Shown: piece by piece, positions 37,729 through 47,623 of the stretch
Position numbering within the stretch: position 1 is the first letter of the stretch
How the letters are laid out: every line of letters starts with the position of its first letter
Assembly: GCF_000177235.2 (NCBI RefSeq)
Contig: NC_014829.1
Coordinates: 3,906,001-3,970,000, forward strand
Direction of reading: 5' to 3'
DNA: 64,000 nucleotides
From: Evansella cellulosilytica DSM 2522
GTDB taxonomy: Bacteria > Bacillota > Bacilli > Bacillales > Salisediminibacteriaceae
The notes under the pieces: generated by a model
Seen by the model: only the letters and a program-made list of their open reading frames with translations
What the model was told of the DNA's origin: nothing
Database searches by the model: none
Translations under genes and position numbers: made by a program

Positions 37729-37764
37729 AAGTAGAAAGGGGCACCATCCCCCTTCTACTTGTTT
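37729..37764 (+). terminator. Intrinsic terminator after zwf
   Basis: Arms AAGTAGAAAGGGG / CCCCCTTCTACTT around a short loop, followed by GTTT. Confidence 0.85.
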
Positions 37765-37823
37765 GCATGAAGCTTAAATTTGTTTATAATTGTGATTTAA
37801 AATTTTGATTAGGAGATGATAGC

Positions 37824-38441
37824 ATGAAGGTTTACGATATTAGTTCAGCAATTTTTGAAGGTATGCCAGTTTATAAAAACAAACCGGAAAAGCAGCCGAA
37901 AATTGAAACTGTAACGAATGGACATGTCACTGAATCACGCTTAAGCTTAGACGTACATACTGGAACACACATCGATTCACCGCTACATATGATTAACGAC
38001 GGTGACACATTTGAAACGATCGACATCGAAAAGCTTGTTGGCCAAAGTAAAGTATTTGATTTAACATCCGTAAAAGATAAAATCACAGCTAGTGATATTG
38101 AAAACTTAGATATTCAAGCTAACGATTTTGTTTTATTTAAAACAACAAACTCTGACGATGAAGAATTTAATTTTGACTTCGTCTTCGTAGCAGAAGATGC
38201 TGCTAAATTTTTAGCTGACAAAGGTGTACGAGGCGTTGGTGTGGATGCTTTAGGTGTCGAACGTGCACAACCAGGACACCCAACTCACAAAGCTTTATTC
38301 GGCAACGACGTCATTGTTATCGAAGGTCTTCGCTTAGCGGAGGTAGAAGCAGGTAACTACTTCATGGTTGCTGCTCCACTTAAGCTACAAGGAACAGATG
38401 CATCACCAGCAAGAGTGCTTCTATTTGACGAATTAAAATAA
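37824..38441 (+). CDS. Cyclase family protein (arylformamidase-like hydrolase)
   Basis: A 205-aa cytoplasmic metal-dependent hydrolase of the cyclase/KynB family. The first metal-binding block is LDVHTGTHIDSPLH (HxGTHxDxPxH pattern) near residue 43, and the N terminus YDISSAIFEGMPVYKN is typical. A later conserved section is RGVGVDALGVERAQPGHPTH near residue 139. KynB cleaves N-formylkynurenine, but most family members in Bacilli have no proven substrate and no other tryptophan-degradation gene is nearby. AGGAGATG lies 7 nt before the ATG. It is a single gene between zwf and gnd with a strong shared-type terminator downstream. Confidence 0.85.
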   Translation: MKVYDISSAIFEGMPVYKNKPEKQPKIETVTNGHVTESRLSLDVHTGTHIDSPLHMINDGDTFETIDIEKLVGQSKVFDLTSVKDKITASDIENLDIQANDFVLFKTTNSDDEEFNFDFVFVAEDAAKFLADKGVRGVGVDALGVERAQPGHPTHKALFGNDVIVIEGLRLAEVEAGNYFMVAAPLKLQGTDASPARVLLFDELK

Positions 38442-38455
38442 TCAGTGTGATATGA

Positions 38456-38501
38456 GAGGGCGACTCAAAAGGTTGATTTTTACCTATTGAGTCGCCCTTT
38501 T
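38456..38501 (+). terminator. Intrinsic terminator, TGACTCAAAAGG family
   Basis: GAGGGCGACTCAAAAGGT and its near-complement ACCTATTGAGTCGCCCTTTT. The stem is related to hairpins at 33036, 55548 and 61026. Confidence 0.85.
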
Positions 38502-38547
38502 CATTTGTTGGTTATTTCATGTGTGTTTAAGGTTAGTTTCCAAGTAA

Positions 38548-38573
38548 AACACCCCAACAAAAGTTGGGGTGTC
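38548..38573 (-). terminator. Intrinsic terminator after gnd
   Basis: Perfect arms ACACCCCAAC / GTTGGGGTGT, followed on the minus strand by TTTTAC; it lies 12 bp past the gnd stop codon. Confidence 0.85.
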
Positions 38574-38584
38574 AATGTAGTATT

Positions 38585-39994
38585 TTACTTCAACCACTCT
38601 GTATGGAATGTACCTTCTTTGTCTACACGTTGATATGTGTGAGCACCGAAGTAGTCTCTTTGTGCCTGCAATAGGTTCGCAGGGAGACGTTCTGAGCGAT
38701 AGCTGTCATAGTACGAAATTGCACCAGAAAGACCTGGTACAGGAACACCAGCTTGAACAGCTAGTGTAATTACTTCACGCAATGCGCCTTGATAACTTTC
38801 AACAATATTGCGGAAATAATCATCCATCAACAAGTTCGGAAGCTCGGGATTACGATCATAAGCATCTTTAATGTTTTGTAAGAAGCCAGCTCGAATAATA
38901 CAGCCACCTCGGAAAATCATCGCAATATTACCGTATTGTAAGTTCCAGTCGTTTTCTTCTGAAGCAGCCTTGAGCTGTGCAAAGCCTTGTGCATAAGAGC
39001 AAAGCTTACTCATATATAACGCTTTACGAATAGCTTCGATCATTTCTTTTTTATCACCAGTGAATGCTCCCTTATCAGGACCACTTAAAAGCTTACTCGC
39101 TTGGACACGCTCGTCTTTCATAGCAGACAAGAAACGAGCAAATACAGATTCAGTAATAATTGGTAATGGAACTCCTAGATCTAATGCGTTCGTGCTCGTC
39201 CATTTACCTGTTCCTTTTTGGCCAGCCGTATCTAAAATAAGGTCGACGATATATTCACCAGTTTCCTCATCCTTTTTAGTGAAAATGTCGGCTGTTATTT
39301 CTATGAGATAGCTATCTAATTCACCTTTATTCCATTCAGAGAAAACTTCATGCATCTCTTCATTCGATAGCCCTAACACATTTTTCATTAAAGAATATGC
39401 TTCACAAATTAACTGCATATCTCCATATTCAATGCCATTGTGCACCATTTTCACGTAGTGACCAGCACCACCAGGTCCAATGTACGTAACACAAGGATCT
39501 CCATCTACTTTTGCAGCGATAGCTTCAAACATCGGGCGTACAAGGTTATACGCTTCCTCTTGACCACTAGGCATAATCGCTGGACCCTTAAGTGCTCCCT
39601 CTTCACCACCAGATACACCAGCACCGATGAAGTTAATGCCTTTCTCTTCTAAATATTTATTTCGACGGATTGTATCTGGATAGTACGTGTTACCCCCATC
39701 GATTAAAATATCATCCTTCGCTAAGTGAGGAAGTAATGACTCAATTGCTAAATCTGTTACTTCTCCTGCCTGTACCATTAACATAATTTTGCGAGGGCTT
39801 TCTAACGAGCTCACAAACTCCTCGACACTATATGTACCTAAAACATTTTTATCTTTGTGCTCATCTGCAATTTCTTTTACTCTTTCTGCGGATATGTCAT
39901 ATAGCGCTACGGAATAACCTTTACTTTCAAAGTTTAAAGCTAAGCTTTTCCCCATCACTCCAACGCCTACGACACCGATTTGCTGTTTTGTCAT
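38585..39994 (-). CDS. gnd: 6-phosphogluconate dehydrogenase (decarboxylating)
   Basis: A 469-aa enzyme converting 6-phosphogluconate to ribulose 5-phosphate and CO2 with NADP+ reduction. It has the N-terminal Rossmann motif [20 protein letters not shown], the substrate block [20 protein letters not shown] near residue 125, the catalytic-Lys region [17 protein letters not shown] and the C-terminal [11 protein letters not shown]. Length matches GndA-type proteins of Bacilli. It works directly after zwf, whose gene lies just to the left in convergent orientation. It ends in a strong terminator. Start MTKQQIG follows GGAAGACC, an acceptable site. Confidence 0.97.
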   Translation of the reverse strand: MTKQQIGVVGVGVMGKSLALNFESKGYSVALYDISAERVKEIADEHKDKNVLGTYSVEEFVSSLESPRKIMLMVQAGEVTDLAIESLLPHLAKDDILIDGGNTYYPDTIRRNKYLEEKGINFIGAGVSGGEEGALKGPAIMPSGQEEAYNLVRPMFEAIAAKVDGDPCVTYIGPGGAGHYVKMVHNGIEYGDMQLICEAYSLMKNVLGLSNEEMHEVFSEWNKGELDSYLIEITADIFTKKDEETGEYIVDLILDTAGQKGTGKWTSTNALDLGVPLPIITESVFARFLSAMKDERVQASKLLSGPDKGAFTGDKKEMIEAIRKALYMSKLCSYAQGFAQLKAASEENDWNLQYGNIAMIFRGGCIIRAGFLQNIKDAYDRNPELPNLLMDDYFRNIVESYQGALREVITLAVQAGVPVPGLSGAISYYDSYRSERLPANLLQAQRDYFGAHTYQRVDKEGTFHTEWLK

Positions 39995-40227
39995 AAATGG
40001 TCTTCCCTTCTATATTAACTTTCCTATACTTGACCATACCATATTTCGATAAACATCTTCAAGATTAAAAGGTATGCGTTCGTTCACCATCCACATTCAT
40101 GTAGTTTTCCCTAAAAAAAAAAGGAATAAATAAACTTTATATCGAATTTTTACATATAAAATGTTCTTAATAACGAAACTATGTCGTTATTTTAGACGTT
40201 TAATAAGCAATAAAGGAGGGTTAATGT

Positions 40228-41184
40228 ATGAAGAAAGGGTTTATTTTATTGAGTGTTATAAGTTTAGTTCTATCTTTCTTTTTCTCACCATCTGTCAGTG
40301 CAATAAGCAATAATCAGTTTATCATTATTAACAAAGCGAGCAATGAATTAGCATTTTTTGAAGACAGCAAACTACAGAAGGTGTTTAGTGTAGGCACTGG
40401 TCGTGAGAACTCGATGACTCCCGAAGGAACATTTAAGATTGTAAATAAGATAAAAAATCGTCCATACTACAGCGGTAATATCGCCGGGGGTGATCCACAA
40501 AACCCACTAGGAGACCGTTGGCTAGGAATAAACGCCCGTGGCACTTGGGGAACAACGTATGCCATTCATGGGAACAATGACGCTAGCTCGATTGGAGGGT
40601 ATGTAAGCGCAGGCTGTGTTCGTATGCACAATAGCGAAGTACATTGGCTATACGATCGAGTAAAAATCAATACACCTGTCATCATTACGAATTCTTCTCA
40701 ATCATTTGCTGCTATTGCTGAAATGCATGGCTACACTGTAACAAGTAGTGAATCATCGTCGTCCGAAGTGCTTCGCTTAGGTAGCCGTGGTCAGGCTGTC
40801 CGAGATTTGCAAGAGAAATTAACGAATCAAGGTTATCATTTAGGCTCTATTGATGGCATTTTTGGTCCTGCAACAGAAAATGCTGTCCGTAAATTTCAGC
40901 GGGATCGTGGATTAACTATTGATGGTATTGTAGGGCAAAACACATTACAGGCATTGGAGAAAACGACAGCTACAGTTTCGAGTACAACATTGCGACGAGG
41001 TAGCCGTGGGGAAGCCGTTCGTTCGCTACAGTCAGATTTACATTCTCTAGGATATGAAACTGGTGGCATTGATGGCATTTTTGGTCCTGCAACAGAGCGT
41101 GCTGTCAAAAGCTTTCAGCGAACAAACGGCATCACTGTCGATGGTATTGTCGGAAATCAAACACTCTCTAAATTAAAACAATAG
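40228..41184 (+). CDS. L,D-transpeptidase with two peptidoglycan-binding repeats
   Basis: A 318-aa secreted cell-wall enzyme. After a signal peptide (cleaved near VSA, residue 25), the YkuD catalytic domain (about residues 30-150) shows FIIINKASNELAFFE, TPEGTFKIVNK and the catalytic Cys block AIHGNNDASSIGGYVSAGCV near residue 113-132. Two PG_binding_1 repeats follow (about 180-240 and 255-318), each with LRxGSRGxAVRxLQ and YxxGxIDGIFGPATExAV. The enzyme forms 3-3 crosslinks or cleaves stem peptides using the tetrapeptide donor. AAAGGAGGG lies 7 nt before the ATG. It is a single-gene unit. Confidence 0.93.
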   Translation: MKKGFILLSVISLVLSFFFSPSVSAISNNQFIIINKASNELAFFEDSKLQKVFSVGTGRENSMTPEGTFKIVNKIKNRPYYSGNIAGGDPQNPLGDRWLGINARGTWGTTYAIHGNNDASSIGGYVSAGCVRMHNSEVHWLYDRVKINTPVIITNSSQSFAAIAEMHGYTVTSSESSSSEVLRLGSRGQAVRDLQEKLTNQGYHLGSIDGIFGPATENAVRKFQRDRGLTIDGIVGQNTLQALEKTTATVSSTTLRRGSRGEAVRSLQSDLHSLGYETGGIDGIFGPATERAVKSFQRTNGITVDGIVGNQTLSKLKQ

Positions 41185-41354
41185 TGAATATTATGTAACG
41201 GCATGTATTTCACCTTCGCAGTGAAGTGACTTCTTTGCTATTTTGGTTGCTGTGTTAACTCCATGGAGGCACACTACTTAAGTAAGCCATTAATGGACGA
41301 ACATTAGCATCTATTGTATTTTACAGTCCCTTTTTATAGATGTTAGTATGATTG

Positions 41355-41392
41355 AGACAGCTTTCATAGATGTGAAAGCTGTCTTTCTATTT
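41355..41392 (+). terminator. Intrinsic terminator, downstream of the L,D-transpeptidase gene
   Basis: Perfect arms GACAGCTTTCA / TGAAAGCTGTC with T-rich tail (TTTCTATTTT). It lies 170 bp past the stop, so a small RNA or long 3' UTR could lie between. Confidence 0.75.
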
Positions 41393-41485
41393 TGTCAGCG
41401 CGTTTTCGCAGTTTACATCACGCGAGCGAGGGAATAGTGAAATATTATTAACTATCATTATTGATTTGTATTGAGGGTGTTTCTG

Positions 41486-42748
41486 TTGCTTTTTTCAAAA
41501 ATAAAAAATCATTTTACCAGATTAGGCTTGAAAAACTTGATCCATATCGCTAAATTTAGTTTTATTTCTATCGTTATCATTGGTTTTATTTCTTTCATAG
41601 CAAGTATGTTTATAAACACATTTGTACAAAGCATATTAGCAGATCATTTTGGGATGTTTAGTGAATATGTTAGTACAGTGAACATTGTTACGTTTTACGA
41701 TATTTTGATGTTGAGCCATTTGACAGCACTAGATTTTGTCTTTCATATTTTAACGAATATGTTTTTCCTTAGTAGCAACGGTGGACTTTTACTATTTATC
41801 ATCATTCCGGCCCTTCCAATTTTCATTTGTGGATATATGTTACATCGTAGCACTGACAAAACGCCATTAGATAGAATGATTTCTGTGATTACTTTTGCCG
41901 TTTTTTATACCATTACCCTATGCGTTATATCTATTTTTGCAAACTCCGATATTGCACTGTCTATTCCCTCTGATTCAATGGGAGGAATTGTGTCTTTAGA
42001 TAAGAACTACGCTTTATGGAAAACTGCAGTGAACGGTTTTTTCATTAGTAGTTTATTTTGTTCATTTGGATCATTTACCGAGTATACAGTTCGTCACCTG
42101 CACAATAAAACGAAAACTATACAACAACCAGTTTATATCGCGTTTATCAGTACATTTATTGGCATCCTCATCTTGTCTTGCATCTCGTTTATCACGATTT
42201 CCATTAGTGATGATTTTTCAGACGACACATTACAAACGAAAGCACTTCTCACCTCTCAATTTAGCAACTACTATTGGGGGATATCTCAATTAGGGACACT
42301 TCAGTTTGAACTAAACATGTATAATCCTGAGGTGTACGAGGAAGAACTCACAGTCTCCTATTCGATTGTTGAAGGCGTTAATGCAAGCGAGGATCAGCGT
42401 GGTTACGAAGCAATCATTGCTTCATTATTTGGGAACTATATTTACTTATCAGTATTCGTTCCAATTCTCCTTCATCTATTAGCTGGATGGCTTGGAGGCT
42501 ACAGCAGTATAAAGCATCATACTAACTTTTTACATTGGATCATCCTTTATAGTGTTACTATAGGTGCCTTTCACTTCATATTTGCACATCTTAGCAGCTT
42601 GACGTTTCATACTAATTTTAGCGACTATATTTATGTCCATTTAGGTTTTTCTGCCACATCATTATTTTTCACTTCCACAGCCTTAGCGTTATTATTTGGG
42701 ACAGTCGGATATTTTGCACATCGGTTTTACTATATAAAAGAGGGGTAG
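41486..42748 (+). CDS. Polytopic membrane protein of unknown function
   Basis: A 420-aa integral membrane protein. The TTG at 41486 is chosen for GAGGGTG six bases before it; a reading frame open from 41471 overlaps that site. About eight hydrophobic segments are visible, around residues 25-50, 80-110, 120-140, 155-175, 225-250, 320-345, 355-375 and 395-415. A soluble loop of about 80 residues lies between 255 and 320 (QFELNMYNPEVYEEELTVSY). I do not recognise a domain. Divergent-like arrangement with the L,D-transpeptidase upstream and a terminator downstream suggests an independent gene. Function unknown. Confidence 0.7.
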   Translation: MLFSKIKNHFTRLGLKNLIHIAKFSFISIVIIGFISFIASMFINTFVQSILADHFGMFSEYVSTVNIVTFYDILMLSHLTALDFVFHILTNMFFLSSNGGLLLFIIIPALPIFICGYMLHRSTDKTPLDRMISVITFAVFYTITLCVISIFANSDIALSIPSDSMGGIVSLDKNYALWKTAVNGFFISSLFCSFGSFTEYTVRHLHNKTKTIQQPVYIAFISTFIGILILSCISFITISISDDFSDDTLQTKALLTSQFSNYYWGISQLGTLQFELNMYNPEVYEEELTVSYSIVEGVNASEDQRGYEAIIASLFGNYIYLSVFVPILLHLLAGWLGGYSSIKHHTNFLHWIILYSVTIGAFHFIFAHLSSLTFHTNFSDYIYVHLGFSATSLFFTSTALALLFGTVGYFAHRFYYIKEG

Positions 42749-42770
42749 TTCTTCTGCTGTTAAACATAAA

Positions 42771-42806
42771 CAAGGCGAGTGAATCGTTTCTGAATCACTC
42801 GCCTAG
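42771..42806. terminator. Bidirectional terminator
   Basis: Arms AGGCGAGTGAAT / ATTCACTCGCCT-like pairing around GTTTC, between convergent genes at 42748 and 42823. Confidence 0.8.
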
Positions 42807-42822
42807 TATATTTATTATCTAC

Positions 42823-44094
42823 CTACGATTTGAAATTTCGCAAAAGATTGTCCATGTTTTTTGTTAACGTATGAATGGATGTAAACATTGCATTGACTTC
42901 CTCCATCGCTTCCTTTTGTTGTTGTGCTGCCGAGGCTACTTCCTGATAGCTAGCCCTTGACTGCTGCATAATACTAGCTGTATTCGTTGTCGATTGAACT
43001 ATTTGGTCATTTCCTTCTGCTAACCCTTTCATCGAGTCGTTGATTTCCGCAATTTGCGCTTGAATAACAGTAGCAGAAGACTGAATGTCTTTAATGACAT
43101 TATGATTATCGTTCACAGAGTTTGACAGCGATAAAATTCCTTTTTCACTCTCACTGTTATCATTAACGATATTACTAATGCCGTGCTGCACTTCTTGAAT
43201 AAGCTCACGAATATCTGACGTCGATTGAGACGATTGTTCAGCTAACTTCCTCACCTCATCAGCAACTACCGCAAATCCTCTACCATGTTCCCCTGCTCTT
43301 GCCGCCTCAATAGAAGCATTCAAAGCTAACAAATTTGTTTGTTCCGCAATATCGTTAATAATGTTAATAATTGCATCAATTTTCTCAGACTGTCCTACAA
43401 GCCTTTTGACACTTTGATTCGTAGTAGATAGTGTATTTTTCACTTCTTCTGCGATATTTAAAGAATAGTTTATCGTTTCGTGCCCGTTTGAAATGGCTGT
43501 AATGACATCCTCCGAAGATTTATTTGCTTCTTCTAAACTTGCTAAAATTTCTTGGTTTAAGCTTGATATTTCATGTGCGCTCTCCACAATCGCATTAATG
43601 TCCTCACCAATTTGGTCTGTACCTGATGCAACCTGCTCCATACTCGAAGCAATTTGTGCCGATGATATTTTCGTTTCATCGGTCGTCGTTCTTAGAACAT
43701 CGCTTTCTGACTGCAATTGTCCACTTAAGCGTTGTGTTTCCTTCGTAATCTTTTGAATTGTTTTTGATGCATTTTGGAATGACTCCCCGATCACTTGAAA
43801 CTCATCTTTCGTTTTGATAGAAAAATCTTGAGTAAAATCGTTGTTTGCAAATGCCTCTGCCATTTCCATCAGATTTTGAAGTGGCTTTCTTAGCACAATG
43901 CGAATGATAAAATAAGCACCTAACGCCGTAATCATAATACTTGCAATAGCGGTTAGTACAGTTATCAAAACGTGATTTTCCACATAACTAGACACATAAC
44001 CTAAAATCGTACTTTGAAGCGAAATAACGATAAATATTAGTAAAATAATGGCAATACTTAGTTTGAACTGAAGACCAAAACGTATTTTTTTCAC
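42823..44094 (-). CDS. Methyl-accepting chemotaxis protein without large sensor domain
   Basis: A 423-aa receptor-type signalling protein. Two N-terminal membrane segments (about residues 8-30 and 42-66) are separated by only some 12 residues, so there is no sizeable outside ligand domain. HAMP follows ([20 protein letters not shown]), then a long coiled-coil signalling region with the conserved hairpin tip [20 protein letters not shown] followed by [20 protein letters not shown]. It would bind CheW/CheA and be methylated on Glu/Gln. The GTG at 44094 follows AAAGGATGG at 8 nt; an ATG 12 bases upstream overlaps that site. Hairpin array 2 occupies the region upstream of its start. Confidence 0.88.
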   Translation of the reverse strand: MKKIRFGLQFKLSIAIILLIFIVISLQSTILGYVSSYVENHVLITVLTAIASIMITALGAYFIIRIVLRKPLQNLMEMAEAFANNDFTQDFSIKTKDEFQVIGESFQNASKTIQKITKETQRLSGQLQSESDVLRTTTDETKISSAQIASSMEQVASGTDQIGEDINAIVESAHEISSLNQEILASLEEANKSSEDVITAISNGHETINYSLNIAEEVKNTLSTTNQSVKRLVGQSEKIDAIINIINDIAEQTNLLALNASIEAARAGEHGRGFAVVADEVRKLAEQSSQSTSDIRELIQEVQHGISNIVNDNSESEKGILSLSNSVNDNHNVIKDIQSSATVIQAQIAEINDSMKGLAEGNDQIVQSTTNTASIMQQSRASYQEVASAAQQQKEAMEEVNAMFTSIHTLTKNMDNLLRNFKS

Positions 44095-44290
44095 ATTAAC
44101 ACCCATCCTTTTTGTCTAAATAATATGTCGGTAAGATATATAGGATATATGGTATCACAAACAGATTTGGAATAGGGAGATATTGTCGAAAAAATTAAAA
44201 TTTTGTTGAAAAATGTGATTTATTTAATTGACAGCTAGATGTACCTCGTCTTCAGGCGCTCTCATGCTCGCGTTTCCTCGCGATTTGAAG

Positions 44291-45254
44291 GTGAGACTTT
44301 TGAACCCGGGTTACAACTAACCCGGGTTCGTTTTCCTCACCTTCAAACGCTCTCATGCTCGCGTTTCCTCACGTTTTGAAGGTGAGACTTTTGAACCCGG
44401 GTTACACTCAACCCGGGTTCGTTTTCCTCACCTTCAAACGCTCTCATGCTCGCGTTTCCTCGCGATTTGAAGGTGAGACTTTTGAACCCGGGTTCGAACT
44501 AACCCGGGTTCACTTCCCTCACCTTCAAACGCTCTCATGCTCACGTTTTCTCACGTTTTGAAGGTGAGACTTTTGAACCCGGGTTCACTCCAACCCGGGT
44601 TCGTTCCCCTCACCTTCAAACGCTCTCATGCTCGCTTTTTCTCACGTTTTGAAGGTGAGACTTTTGAACCCGGGTTCACTCTAACCCGGGTTCATTTTCC
44701 TCACCTTCAAACGCTCTCATGCTCGCGTTTCCTCGCGATTTGAAGGTGAGACTTTTGAACCCGGGTTACAACCAACCCGGGTTCATTCCCCTCACCTTCA
44801 AACGCTCTCATGCTCGAGTTTCCTCCTGTTTTGAAGGTGAGACTTTTGAACCCGGGTTACATTCAACCCGGGTTCGTTTTCCTCACCTTCAAACGCTCTT
44901 ATACTCACGTTTCCTCACGTTTTGAAGGTGAGACTTTTGAACCCGGGTTACAACTAACCCGGGTTCATTTTCCTCACCTTCAAACGCTCTCATGCTCGCG
45001 TTTTCTCACGTTTTGAAGGTGAGACTTTTGAACCCGGGTTACAACTAACCCGGGTTCGTTTTCCTCACCTTCAAACGCTCTCATGCTCACGTTTCCTCCT
45101 GTTTTGAAGGTGAGACTTTTGAACCCGGGTTCACTCTAACCCGGGTTCGTTTCCCTCACCTTCAAACGCTCTCATGCTCACGTTTCCTCGCGTTTTGAAG
45201 GTGAGACTTTTGAACCCGGGTTCACTCTAACCCGGGTTCACTTCCCTCACCTTC
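44291..45254 (+). repeat. Hairpin array 2: eleven 91-bp tandem units
   Basis: Cores begin at 44302, 44393, 44484, 44575, 44666, 44757, 44848, 44939, 45030, 45121 and 45212, an exact 91-bp step. Each core is GAACCCGGGTT, a variable six (acaact, acactc, cgaact, cactcc, cactct, acaacc, acattc), AACCCGGGTTC. Around it lies a perfect outer stem TTGAAGGTGAG / CTCACCTTCAA, separated from the inner stem by six T-rich bases on each side, giving a 62-nt two-tier hairpin and a 29-nt spacer. In the last unit the outer arm ends at CTCACCTTC. The array lies between the 3' end of the AEC transporter gene and the start of the chemoreceptor gene, and is non-coding. Confidence 0.97.
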
Positions 45255-45273
45255 TACTACTCCACTCTCTAAT

Positions 45274-46251
45274 CTATAAAAACGATATAACTAAATACAA
45301 AATCGGTAAAGTAATTACTAACAAAACTGTGTTAATTAGCCAGCTTGAGTTAGCTAAATTAACGTCTAGTTTAAATAACTGCGGTGGTACTAACGATGAG
45401 AATCCTGGTGGCATAAAAGCTAAAATGACGAGTACTTTAAATGGAATGCCATCGTAGATTGTGTGAAGGCCCACAATCAAGCCGAGAGGAATAACAATTA
45501 AAGGAACGATACCATACTTAATTGCTGTGATAGTAAAGCCCTCTTTTAAGTAGCCCCGTGTTTTATTTAGCATTAAGCTAAAGCCAGTTGGCACGACTAG
45601 TAATATTGTAAATAAAGGAACTAAAATGCCGTTTAATGTTGCAAAAAATTCAGGACGGTCCCACGGTGATAGGTTTAATATTGTACCGAGTAATATTGCT
45701 ACAAAGGTAACGACAATGAAAGGATTTGTTATGATTTTCATAAATGCTGATTTTTCTTTTACTTCTTTCTTTTTTTCTCCGTAAGATTGAGCTACTGGGA
45801 AGCCTACTGTGTAATATAGAACATCCTCGAATAAACGAAATAACGCCACAAAGGCTAAACTCGCTTCCCCTAGGAAGACATAACAAAACAGTGCGCCAAA
45901 GCTGCCTAAGTTTGTGAACATGCCGGATGTAAACATTGATCCTGTCTTATGAGCGGGAAGCTTTAAGACTTTTTTCGATGCGTATATAGCTAATGTACCT
46001 CCCATGATGAGGGTAATTAGCCCTAAGGCAGGCAAGGAGATTAAGCGAAGATCGTCCAATTGTACATACCAAAATGCAGCGAAGAGTATGATTGGATTCA
46101 CGACTAAAAGTGCTGTCATTGTTGATTTTCTTAATAAAGCATGCGTTTTTTCAAATGATTGTATTTTTCCTTTGTCAAATAATAAACGAATGCCTCTTCC
46201 TACTAAAAGACCTAAAACAATAATCGATAGTGCAAATATAAAGTTCCCCAT
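45274..46251 (-). CDS. AEC-family (auxin efflux carrier-like) transporter
   Basis: A 325-aa membrane protein with about ten hydrophobic segments in two halves. The N half holds PIILFAAFWYVQLDDLRLIS and the C half ends with LAFMPPGFSSLVPPQLFKLD, where the paired prolines are typical of the PIN/AEC (bile/arsenite/riboflavin-like, BART) fold. Bacterial members export or import small organic acids such as malate; the substrate here is unknown. AGAGGGG precedes the ATG. It is a single gene; hairpin array 2 begins 20 bp past its stop codon. Confidence 0.85.
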   Translation of the reverse strand: MGNFIFALSIIVLGLLVGRGIRLLFDKGKIQSFEKTHALLRKSTMTALLVVNPIILFAAFWYVQLDDLRLISLPALGLITLIMGGTLAIYASKKVLKLPAHKTGSMFTSGMFTNLGSFGALFCYVFLGEASLAFVALFRLFEDVLYYTVGFPVAQSYGEKKKEVKEKSAFMKIITNPFIVVTFVAILLGTILNLSPWDRPEFFATLNGILVPLFTILLVVPTGFSLMLNKTRGYLKEGFTITAIKYGIVPLIVIPLGLIVGLHTIYDGIPFKVLVILAFMPPGFSSLVPPQLFKLDVNLANSSWLINTVLLVITLPILYLVISFL

Positions 46252-46356
46252 TTAGATTTCCCCTCTGAATTTCATATCCTCTATCGTACCATCGTTTTTT
46301 ATTAAGTTCATCTAAAATACTAAAAGGGTAATTAACTCACATAATGATGAACTGAA

Positions 46357-46395
46357 ATAAACCCGAATAAAGCACAGTGGTGCTTATCCGGGTTA
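46357..46395 (-). terminator. Terminator after the cold-shock gene
   Basis: Arms AACCCGAATAAAGCAC / GTGCTTATCCGGGTT with one mismatch region and a T-containing tail on the minus strand. Confidence 0.75.
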
Positions 46396-46417
46396 GTGAT
46401 TATTCGCATTTATTTTA

Positions 46418-46618
46418 TTACACTTTGTTTACGTTTGTAGCTTGCGGGCCACGTTGTCCTTCTTCAATCTCAAACGTAACCTCTTGTCCTTCATCAAGGG
46501 TCTTAAAGCCTTCTCCTTGAATAGCTGAGAAGTGAACGAAAACATCGTCTCCATCTTCTCTTTCAATAAATCCAAAACCTTTTTCACTGTTAAACCATTT
46601 TACTTTACCTTGTTCCAT
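46418..46618 (-). CDS. csp: Cold-shock protein (CspA/CspB family)
   Basis: A 66-aa RNA-chaperone with a single cold-shock OB fold. The RNP-1 motif KGFGFIE and RNP-2 motif DVFVHFSAI are both present, with the N-terminal [11 protein letters not shown] typical of Bacillus CspB/C/D. The start [10 protein letters not shown] at 46618 gives the standard length and has GGAGG about 10 nt upstream; a longer frame to 46651 would add an unlikely tail. It binds single-stranded RNA and keeps it unfolded. It is a single-gene unit. Confidence 0.96.
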   Translation of the reverse strand: MEQGKVKWFNSEKGFGFIEREDGDDVFVHFSAIQGEGFKTLDEGQEVTFEIEEGQRGPQATNVNKV

Positions 46619-46714
46619 TTCTGATTTTCCTCCTTGCATGTACCTAAACATGAATTAAATTATCGTGCATTTTATTTATTGCCCAAAGTACATAAAATTA
46701 AACATACCAACATA

Positions 46715-47623
46715 TCACAAATCACAAACTTTTAATGATTTTTTTAGCAGTTTCAGCTTGTTTTCTACGTATTCGTAGATCGCAGGATTATTTTTTTCAT
46801 CTAATTTAAAATAAGGCAAACACTTTTCTATGTAGGAAATCCCTTGCTCAAGATAGCCTAACTCGACCTTATTAATGCCGACTTGATATAATAATTCACC
46901 ACGTAAATATAATAAGTCATATTGTTCACATAAGCTTTTTCCTCGCCAGGCATGGTTTAAAGCATCTTGAAAATTTCCTTTTAATCCAAAGGTTCGAGAA
47001 AGGTTATAGTACACTCTAATTAAAATTTTTTCATCGAGTAATTGATCTCTGTCACGTAACACATGAAGCGCTTTCTTGTACAATTTTATAGCGTAATCAT
47101 AATTTTTTGTTTCTCCACTTGTGATGGCTATGCTTATTAAAATCTCTACTTCCCTTTCACTAAGTACACTACTGTTAACTGATTTGCCTGTTACAGCTAA
47201 AGCGTCATGAAAGTGTTTGATTGCGATATCTATATTCCGGTCGATATGAGTATAACAAATCCCTAAATTCCAAAGCATGTATTGTTTACCACTTACATGC
47301 TGAAAACAAGGTTTATTTTTTTCTCCTAAAATAAATTGCTTTATTCCTTTGTAATCCCTCTTTCGTTTAAGGGTATCTATTGCTTTCTCTACTTCATCAA
47401 AATAAGAAGCATATGGTCGTTCCTCTTGGAAAAAGTACTCATAAGATACGCCCAAACGATTGAGAAGTCCTCTGAAAATAACAATGTTCGGAATCGCATT
47501 ACCACTTTCAATTTGACTTACAAACGCTTGTGTACAAATGCCTTCCGCTAATTCACCTTGTGACATATCAATGCTTTTACGATAGTGTAATATCTTTTTT
47601 CCAATAGGAACCATGAGCACCAT
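46715..47623 (-). CDS. PlcR/NprR-like transcriptional regulator (XRE HTH plus TPR)
   Basis: A 302-aa regulator of RRNPP architecture. The N-terminal HTH (residues 5-65) reads IGKKILHYRKSIDMSQGELA, then CTQAFVSQIESGNAIPN, as in PlcR, NprR and Rgg. Residues about 80-290 form TPR helices (for example NYDYAIKLYKKALHVLRDRD and YEQALNH-like segments), the peptide-binding surface of this family. Two ATG codons, at 47623 and 47614, are both plausible. A 43-aa secreted peptide is encoded on the opposite strand starting 170 bp upstream, so the two may share a promoter region. By family rule, the re-imported peptide would bind the TPR and activate DNA binding. Targets are unknown. Confidence 0.82.
   Translation of the reverse strand: MVLMVPIGKKILHYRKSIDMSQGELAEGICTQAFVSQIESGNAIPNIVIFRGLLNRLGVSYEYFFQEERPYASYFDEVEKAIDTLKRKRDYKGIKQFILGEKNKPCFQHVSGKQYMLWNLGICYTHIDRNIDIAIKHFHDALAVTGKSVNSSVLSEREVEILISIAITSGETKNYDYAIKLYKKALHVLRDRDQLLDEKILIRVYYNLSRTFGLKGNFQDALNHAWRGKSLCEQYDLLYLRGELLYQVGINKVELGYLEQGISYIEKCLPYFKLDEKNNPAIYEYVENKLKLLKKSLKVCDL

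Noticed and set aside
44355-45016. Series of 68-aa proteins in array 2
   Set aside because: Same cause: repeat periodicity, with no ribosome binding sites.
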